From contig NZ_JBPXRR010000001.1 in NCBI RefSeq assembly GCF_051842935.1, forward strand, positions 1,364,001 through 1,428,000: DNA of 64,000 nt, given 5' to 3'. A program made the position numbers and the translations under genes. A model generated the notes under the pieces. It saw only the letters and a program-made list of their open reading frames with translations, made no database searches and was not told where the DNA came from. This DNA comes from Pseudalkalibacillus sp051842935 (GTDB taxonomy: Bacteria > Bacillota > Bacilli > Bacillales > Fictibacillaceae). Below, in pieces: positions 58,095 through 64,000 of the stretch. Position 1 is the first letter of the stretch, and each line of letters begins with the position of its first letter.

Positions 58095-61000
58095 ATGCCT
58101 TTTCCGAATACTCGTCAATTTACCCCTATAACAGTAGGTGGTAATGATTATGCAGATGTGGTGAAGGATATCAATCCCGCAGGTACGGATATTGTAGGGA
58201 ACGCAATTTTCCCTTCTTTTTACTTCGCTTATGATACTGTTAACGTCTATTTTCGAATGCGTATCCGTTCAGATCCACGAAACAAGGCAAAAACTTCGTT
58301 TGCGAATTACGCCTGGGGTGTCTTATTGAACACAACAGGAGTAGAAGGGACTTACGACTGGCTACTAGCTGTCAATGGACGTAAGAATAGAGTCAATCTT
58401 ATTCAAAATGTCAAAAAGCGATTTAATTCCTGGACTGATCGAGCCGAGGGAACGAATGGGAGAGGAGAACCAAATTATTCACGACAAATCATCAACTTCG
58501 ATGTGGCTCGTGTGTTGCAAGCTGACTCCACATTCGGAAACACTCAAAACTATTTTGTTGATTTCCTGATCCCAGCTTCCACATTTTTTTCTTATTTAGA
58601 TGTATCACCAAACAGTCCTTTACAAATGGTCGCATTCACTGCAGCGAATAACAACAATTATAATAAAGACTCATTAAGAAGATCTGAAGACTATCAATTT
58701 AAAGATGCACTATCCGACCCGGTCACGATGGAAGATGGAAATGTAAGAGCTCGCCTCCAGATTACGAAAGAAATTGATTCTGGACCGAGTTCGCCGGTTG
58801 CAGGACAAAATGAAGAGTGGAGCGGCAGCATCACACTCACAAATGTTGGGAAAAGTCAGGCTACCATATTGAATGTGCTCGATATGGTCAATTTAGATGT
58901 GGTCTCCTCATTTAATGTCCAATCAACCACTCAAGGTTCTACTGCATATAACCAAGCTACCAAAACGCTTACATGGACGGTTGGAGATTTAGAGGCCGGT
59001 CAGAGTGCAACATTGAACTTTGTGGAAAATGGATTGTTCTATACTTCTGGTAATCAAATATTGAATTCAGCGACTGGTATTGGCTATGACTTGTTCACTG
59101 GAGGAGAGCTCATCCCTGTAACGACCGCTGTTTCAGTTGATGTCCAATCAACAGGTGGTGCGGCAGGAAATGCCCTTGACAATGTAGATGGGCTACCAGA
59201 AGAAAATGTAAATGTACGTCTACTATCTGGTGGAACCGAAGTAGCCGTGACACAAACCGATTTTTACGGAGATTATAACTTTACGAATATTCCTCCTGGA
59301 ACGTACACGTTAGAATTTACGAAATCCAATTTTTCGACTGCGACAAGTAATATTCAAATAACCGAAGATAACGTGACAATCCTAAACCTTTATTTAGTTC
59401 CATTGTCCGGAGACCTACAAGGAACCGTAACTGCCAATGATGCAACCCCGATCAACAATGCCGATGTTTTCATAGCAAACAATATAGGGGGTGTTGTCGC
59501 TTCGACCACGACCTCTCCTACAGGGCAATATGTAATTCCGAACATACAACCTGGCCACTATGTCATAACCGCTACAGCAAATAACTTTCAATCTGCGTCA
59601 ATCGGAGAAGATATCTTCCCAAATCAGACCACTACAACCAATTTTGTCTTATCACCTAACCCAGGAACCGTACAAGGAACCATAAGTGGCGATGGAAGTC
59701 CATTATCAAATGCCAATGTGGAAGTAATCGGAGCTACTGGGATCGTAGTAGCTTCTACCACTACAAATGGTATTGGGGAATACGTAATCAACAAACTTGC
59801 TCCAGGCTCTTATCGACTACGAGGAAGTGCTACCTCGTTCCAAACAAGGAATATCGGTTTCACAGTAGGATCTGGGGAGACTGAGGAAGTCAACATGAAT
59901 CTGTTACCGAATCCGGGTTCACTAACCGGTACCATTACAGACGAGGATACAGGCGATCCATTATCAGAGGCTAGTCTGAAAATAACCGATGCCTTTGGTA
60001 TCACAAACGCACATGCAATAACAGATATAAATGGACAATATGCCGTGGACTCACTCACACCAGGGAATTATGTCATTACCATTGCTGCAGATGGACGTGG
60101 AGCCAAAAACATCAGTGCATACATTGAGCCCGATCAGACGACTGAATTGAATGTCTCACTAAAAAAGTTGACAGGTGTTCTAACCGGAACGGTACGGTCG
60201 GATGGGCTACCGGTCAGTGGAGCCAAAGTAGATGTTGTGTCCAACCACGTGGTCATGGCCAAAACGTTTGCCAACTCAGATGGCACATATACCATCAGTG
60301 GATTGAGTCCTGGTAGGTACACGGTGATTTTCACAGCTGATGGATATTCAACTACTTCTCTTGGTGCCATCATTGAAAACAATGAAACGACTCTTCTCAA
60401 TGCAAACATCAAAACGATTTTTGGCACGATTAATGGTTTAGTTACCAAAGAAAACGGTGATCCGCTTCCAGGTGCTGTTATCCTTGTGAATAATTCAGAT
60501 TCAGATGTTCTCGTTGCAAGAATCCTCACCAATTCTAATGGTGGATATAATGTGAATGACCTCAATCCAGGCAGTTATTCTGTGACTGCATCCTTCACGA
60601 ATTACCAAACACAACTAGGTGGAGCCATTGTTACTTCCGGAAACGAGTCACAGCTAAGCTTCTCACTTAAACCGAATCCATCTACTATCATAGGTTCAGT
60701 CATCAATATAGATACACAAGAGCCAATCAAAGGCGAATCCATCCAAATGCAATTGATTGATTCGAATGGAGTGGTATTGGCGACAACGTTTTCCAACATA
60801 GAGGGTGAATTCATTTTTGAAAACATCTTGCCGAATACCTACACCGTCAATGCGAGCACAGACGGCTTCCGTAGTTCGTATGCAAGTGTGAAAACCGAAC
60901 CCGGCCAAACTACTTCGACACGTATCGGACTGGAACCATTACCTGGATTCATAACCGGTACATTAACAGACATCAACTCAGGGGATCCAATTGCTGGTGC

Positions 61001-64000
61001 GACGATTAATATCAGTAATGCACTTGGATTCCAAGTAGACTCTATGATTACGAGTACAGATGGGCACTTTTTGTCGATGGGTTTACCAGCGGGTATCTAT
61101 ACACTTGCAGTTGTTGCGGAAGGATACGAAACCAACCTTGTCGGGGAGATTGTTCCTTGGGGATTCACTAAAAGTATCGATATCCAGTTGACACCTAATC
61201 CAGGTTCCATCCGAGGGACCGTCACTCCAATTGCTGAGAATACAATCATACAGCTGATCTCAATGGATAACCAGCTCGTCAACTCTACTGCTGCAGATCC
61301 TACTGGTACTTTTCAATTCCAAAACCTTGCTCAAGGGAATTACATCCTTAAAGCCTCTGCGCTTAATTATTCAATAGCATGCACAGGCGCCTACGTAGAA
61401 ACTGGTTCGGAGACGAACGTTTCACTGACCATCAAGCCTTCTCCTGGTTCAATCAGTGGTAATGTGATCAATGATCTCGGGACTGTCTTACCGAACGTTA
61501 CGATCTCGTTATTGGATGCGAACGAAACACCAATTGCATATGGCAATACCGATATTGATGGGAATTATTATATAGGTAATGTTCCTCCCGGAAGCTATGC
61601 CCTCATTGCTAAATTGATGATGCACACAACGACCACAGGTACAGTTACCGTAAGTCCGGGGCAGGATGTAACGGATATAAATTTCAACATGGCTAGAACG
61701 AGAGGGACGATTTCTGGCGGCGTTTTTGATTTTACTTCTGGTAGTGTGATAACAGGAGCTTCCATTTTGCTACGTAACAGTCAAGGGATTCTCATCAAAT
61801 ACACGACCACCGATCAGTTCGGAAAATTCTTGTTCAGGAATATTGGGCCTGAGTCTTATACTGTCACAGCCTCAGCTCCCAATTATTCGACAGAGATATC
61901 AGGGGTGATTGTACAGAGTGAACAAACTTCGGGACTCAACATTGCTTTAAAAAGCTTAGTCGGAAACATTGCTGGGCAGGTCACTGATGACAAGGGAGAT
62001 CCAATTGGTGGTGACAATGTACAAATCAAGCTCAAAGGAGCAAATGGAGAACTCTTGCAAGCACTGCTGGCTCAGCCAAATGGTTCTTTCATCATACCCA
62101 ATTTGTCTGAAGGGACGTATTTCGTTACAGCCGCTTTAGAAGGTTATACTTCTAATCTCGTATCCGTCATCCTGACACCTGGTGAAATCAATAACATAAA
62201 CATACAATTATCTCCTATTCTTACAACCTTATCTGGTACAGTAGTGGATTCGGAATCAGGAAATCCTATTACGGGAACAGCTGTTACTATTTCTTTAACG
62301 AAAAATACTGGCGTATTCGTGACGAACCAGTACCCTAGTGAAACTGGACTATTTTCATTCAATTCCTTATCTCCTGGAATCTATCTGTTGAACGTGAATG
62401 CAGAAGGTTACGGTAATCAAATCGTGACGGTAACAGTGCCTGAAAGTGGCACAGATATCGATATTGCCCTGACCAAAAATCCAGGAGCAGTAACGGGTTA
62501 TGTGACGAACCAACTATCAAGTGACCCGCTAACAACTGCAGTCGTGACGGTCATCAATGCAGGGAAATCATTAGAAAACCACGTTGTGACCGATAGTTAT
62601 GGCCAATTTACGTTTCCAAACCTTTCTCCAGGTTCTTACCGCGCGCTCGTCACGGCAGAAGGATTCTCAAGTCAAAGTGCAACATTCGTTGTATTATCCG
62701 ATCAAACGACTTCACTGAGTTTCATACTGACACCAGAGCCAGGGAATTTGTTAGGTACCATTACAGATATTGTTACAGGTGCACCTATTCCTGGCGTCAA
62801 TATCCAAGTGCGTTATTTGACACCTGCGGGTCCGGTGTATGCAAATACATTGACCGATGACCAGGGGAATTATCAAACACAAGGCCTCTATGCAGGTACT
62901 TATACAGTCATCGTGTTTGCGGATGATCGTTACGGATCCTCAAGCGCATCCGTCATGATACCAGCGAACGGTACACGAACAGTGGACTTTGCACTAGAAC
63001 CGTTCCCATCTACAGTTGAAGGTACAATACGCGACGAAGCAACCGGAGAACCTGTACCGAATGTTTTCGTAAGATTGTTAGACATACATGGAAGCTCCAT
63101 TCAAGTTATTAATACCGATATGAATGGTTTTTATCGTTTTTCGGGTTTCACATCCGGTCAGTATCTTATTTCCGCCATCTTTCCAATTTATCAGAGAGTT
63201 CAAATCTCTATAAATCCGGAACCTGGAGAGACTGTCATTGCAGATATTTTTTTCCAACCTGAACCAGGTAAAATATCGGGTCTGATACTGGATGCCGAGA
63301 CAGGATCTCCTCTAGTCGGCGCTCAGGCTGAAGTGTATTCCCCCGGTTCAACCGTACCGGTAGCCAGAAGAACAGCAGGGGCAAGCGGAGACTTCCTCAT
63401 TGAAGGAGTCGTTCCGGGGTCATTTACCATCACGGCTTATACACTTAATTACAGTGAGGAAATCAAAGGTATAATCGTTGAGCCGAACGGGATAACAGAA
63501 GTGGAATTTCAACTTGACCCTGACCCAGTGACCGTATCAGGAACGGTACTTGATGAGAATGATAATCCTTTAGCGAATGTCAGTGTGCGGATCATTGATG
63601 AAAACGAAGTTGAAATCGGAAATGGGATCTCAGATATCGACGGTAACTTTGCCATTGGAAATCTCCCGAGCGGTAACTTCACAATCATAGCAGGTATAGA
63701 TGATTATGCAGAGTTTACTACAGGCATTTCTGTACAGCCGGGCGAAGAATATGATGATTTAAACATCCAAATGATCGCACTTGGAGGGATGTTCAGAGGA
63801 AATGTAACCAGTGTTGAAAGTAGTGAAGGGATAGCAGGAGTCCTCATTTCCATACTGACACCTGAAGGAATCCCCATCATATCAACCAACTCTGATCCAA
63901 TCGGGAATTTCGTATCTCCACTGCTATCACCAGGTATGTATACAGTAATCGCAAGCTCGCCGTATTACGTCCAGGATGAAAAAGGCGTTATCATCGTTTC
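58095..64000 (+). CDS. Giant repeat protein with tandem CarboxypepD_reg-like domains (partial)
   Basis: An open frame of at least 1968 codons starting at ATG 58095 (AGGGGGTG upstream) and running off the window end without a stop. Residues 1-215 are a unique N-terminal domain (starts MPFPNTRQFTPITVGGND) with no signal peptide. About 225-350 is a DUF11-like Ig domain (VAGQNEEWSGSITLTNVGKS, WTVGDLEAGQSATL). From about 355 on there are 18 full and one partial repeats of 81-88 residues, each with a G-x-I/V start, PI.GA.V, and G.Y.I..L.PG.Y.V.A..... Such beta-sandwich domains build surface fibres. Lack of a secretion signal suggests a spore-surface or mother-cell product, or export by another route. 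The C-terminus and anchoring are not visible. Confidence 0.9.
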   Translation, partial: MPFPNTRQFTPITVGGNDYADVVKDINPAGTDIVGNAIFPSFYFAYDTVNVYFRMRIRSDPRNKAKTSFANYAWGVLLNTTGVEGTYDWLLAVNGRKNRVNLIQNVKKRFNSWTDRAEGTNGRGEPNYSRQIINFDVARVLQADSTFGNTQNYFVDFLIPASTFFSYLDVSPNSPLQMVAFTAANNNNYNKDSLRRSEDYQFKDALSDPVTMEDGNVRARLQITKEIDSGPSSPVAGQNEEWSGSITLTNVGKSQATILNVLDMVNLDVVSSFNVQSTTQGSTAYNQATKTLTWTVGDLEAGQSATLNFVENGLFYTSGNQILNSATGIGYDLFTGGELIPVTTAVSVDVQSTGGAAGNALDNVDGLPEENVNVRLLSGGTEVAVTQTDFYGDYNFTNIPPGTYTLEFTKSNFSTATSNIQITEDNVTILNLYLVPLSGDLQGTVTANDATPINNADVFIANNIGGVVASTTTSPTGQYVIPNIQPGHYVITATANNFQSASIGEDIFPNQTTTTNFVLSPNPGTVQGTISGDGSPLSNANVEVIGATGIVVASTTTNGIGEYVINKLAPGSYRLRGSATSFQTRNIGFTVGSGETEEVNMNLLPNPGSLTGTITDEDTGDPLSEASLKITDAFGITNAHAITDINGQYAVDSLTPGNYVITIAADGRGAKNISAYIEPDQTTELNVSLKKLTGVLTGTVRSDGLPVSGAKVDVVSNHVVMAKTFANSDGTYTISGLSPGRYTVIFTADGYSTTSLGAIIENNETTLLNANIKTIFGTINGLVTKENGDPLPGAVILVNNSDSDVLVARILTNSNGGYNVNDLNPGSYSVTASFTNYQTQLGGAIVTSGNESQLSFSLKPNPSTIIGSVINIDTQEPIKGESIQMQLIDSNGVVLATTFSNIEGEFIFENILPNTYTVNASTDGFRSSYASVKTEPGQTTSTRIGLEPLPGFITGTLTDINSGDPIAGATINISNALGFQVDSMITSTDGHFLSMGLPAGIYTLAVVAEGYETNLVGEIVPWGFTKSIDIQLTPNPGSIRGTVTPIAENTIIQLISMDNQLVNSTAADPTGTFQFQNLAQGNYILKASALNYSIACTGAYVETGSETNVSLTIKPSPGSISGNVINDLGTVLPNVTISLLDANETPIAYGNTDIDGNYYIGNVPPGSYALIAKLMMHTTTTGTVTVSPGQDVTDINFNMARTRGTISGGVFDFTSGSVITGASILLRNSQGILIKYTTTDQFGKFLFRNIGPESYTVTASAPNYSTEISGVIVQSEQTSGLNIALKSLVGNIAGQVTDDKGDPIGGDNVQIKLKGANGELLQALLAQPNGSFIIPNLSEGTYFVTAALEGYTSNLVSVILTPGEINNINIQLSPILTTLSGTVVDSESGNPITGTAVTISLTKNTGVFVTNQYPSETGLFSFNSLSPGIYLLNVNAEGYGNQIVTVTVPESGTDIDIALTKNPGAVTGYVTNQLSSDPLTTAVVTVINAGKSLENHVVTDSYGQFTFPNLSPGSYRALVTAEGFSSQSATFVVLSDQTTSLSFILTPEPGNLLGTITDIVTGAPIPGVNIQVRYLTPAGPVYANTLTDDQGNYQTQGLYAGTYTVIVFADDRYGSSSASVMIPANGTRTVDFALEPFPSTVEGTIRDEATGEPVPNVFVRLLDIHGSSIQVINTDMNGFYRFSGFTSGQYLISAIFPIYQRVQISINPEPGETVIADIFFQPEPGKISGLILDAETGSPLVGAQAEVYSPGSTVPVARRTAGASGDFLIEGVVPGSFTITAYTLNYSEEIKGIIVEPNGITEVEFQLDPDPVTVSGTVLDENDNPLANVSVRIIDENEVEIGNGISDIDGNFAIGNLPSGNFTIIAGIDDYAEFTTGISVQPGEEYDDLNIQMIALGGMFRGNVTSVESSEGIAGVLISILTPEGIPIISTNSDPIGNFVSPLLSPGMYTVIASSPYYVQDEKGVIIV
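59152..64000 (+). repeat. Tandem array of about 19 coding repeats (about 250 nt each)
   Basis: Repeats are recognisable at protein level but highly diverged at DNA level: I see no long identical nucleotide blocks between units. Unit boundaries follow a PNPG or similar turn at the end of each domain, e.g. near 59409, 59658, 59911 and 60168. This points to an old array kept by selection rather than recent duplication. Confidence 0.85.

Noticed and set aside
59152..64000. CRISPR or DNA satellite array suggested by periodicity
   Set aside because: Periodicity is at protein level within one open frame; nucleotide units are about 250 nt and strongly diverged.

Overview
The window looks like a chromosomal segment of an aerobic, endospore-forming member of the Bacillaceae (Bacillota). 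The grounds are a GerA-type germinant receptor operon, a CotA-type coat laccase, two tiny YjcZ-type sporulation peptides, YndM/YwcA-YwcB/YkuK/DUF2515 homologues, a SqhC-type cyclase, strong AAGGAGG ribosome-binding sites and hairpin-plus-T terminators. There are no rRNAs, tRNAs, insertion sequences, prophage or CRISPR arrays. The base composition looks fairly even (judged by eye, not computed).

Layout. 1-9 kb: small housekeeping and stress genes (alkyltransferase-like protein, GNATs, Lrp regulator, old yellow enzyme, lipoprotein Cu/Zn SOD, HAD phosphatase, DinB, NRDE, DUF2512, CotA). 9-15 kb: a DUF485/symporter pair facing a complete fixABCX (etfBA-fixCX) operon. 15-24 kb: sporulation peptides, a thioredoxin-like gene interrupted by an in-frame TGA, a PLA2-like protein, a Rieske-helical protein and a gerACxB operon. 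24-35 kb: hopene/sesquarterpene cyclase, then a cobalamin-riboswitch-controlled uptake and salvage cluster (btuF, btuC, btuD-cbiZ fusion, cobU, cobS, cobC, a second CobU-like gene, a PduO-type adenosyltransferase, and the alpha-ribazole pair cblT-cblS). 35-40 kb: YkuK, a second TGA-interrupted redox gene (PCYCGC lipoprotein), and a c-di-GMP module: membrane diguanylate cyclase, GEMM-I riboswitch, PilB/MshE-like ATPase and CheY-like protein. 40-58 kb: serine hydrolase, MFS, aconitase, a sulfur module (YeeE/YedE, rhodanese-persulfide dioxygenase), odhAB, a sugar kinase, aldA-like dehydrogenase and small oxidoreductases. 58-64 kb: a giant open reading frame running off the window end, made of about 19 tandem carboxypeptidase-regulatory-like domains.

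Most notable result. Two unrelated genes (TGA at 16161-16163 and 36029-36031) each carry one in-frame TGA exactly where a redox-active cysteine is expected, with coding homology continuing downstream. Each TGA is followed at 20-21 nt by a 5-bp stem with a 5-nt loop having G at loop position 2, which matches what is expected of a bacterial SECIS element. I read these as two selenoproteins that standard annotation would truncate or split. The Sec machinery (selA, selB, selC, selD) is not in this window, so this needs checking elsewhere in the genome.

A second interesting arrangement is the c-di-GMP module. A riboswitch for c-di-GMP controls a gene whose product starts with an MshEN-like c-di-GMP-binding domain, beside a diguanylate cyclase. 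That ATPase has a degenerate Walker B/Asp box, and no pilus genes are nearby.
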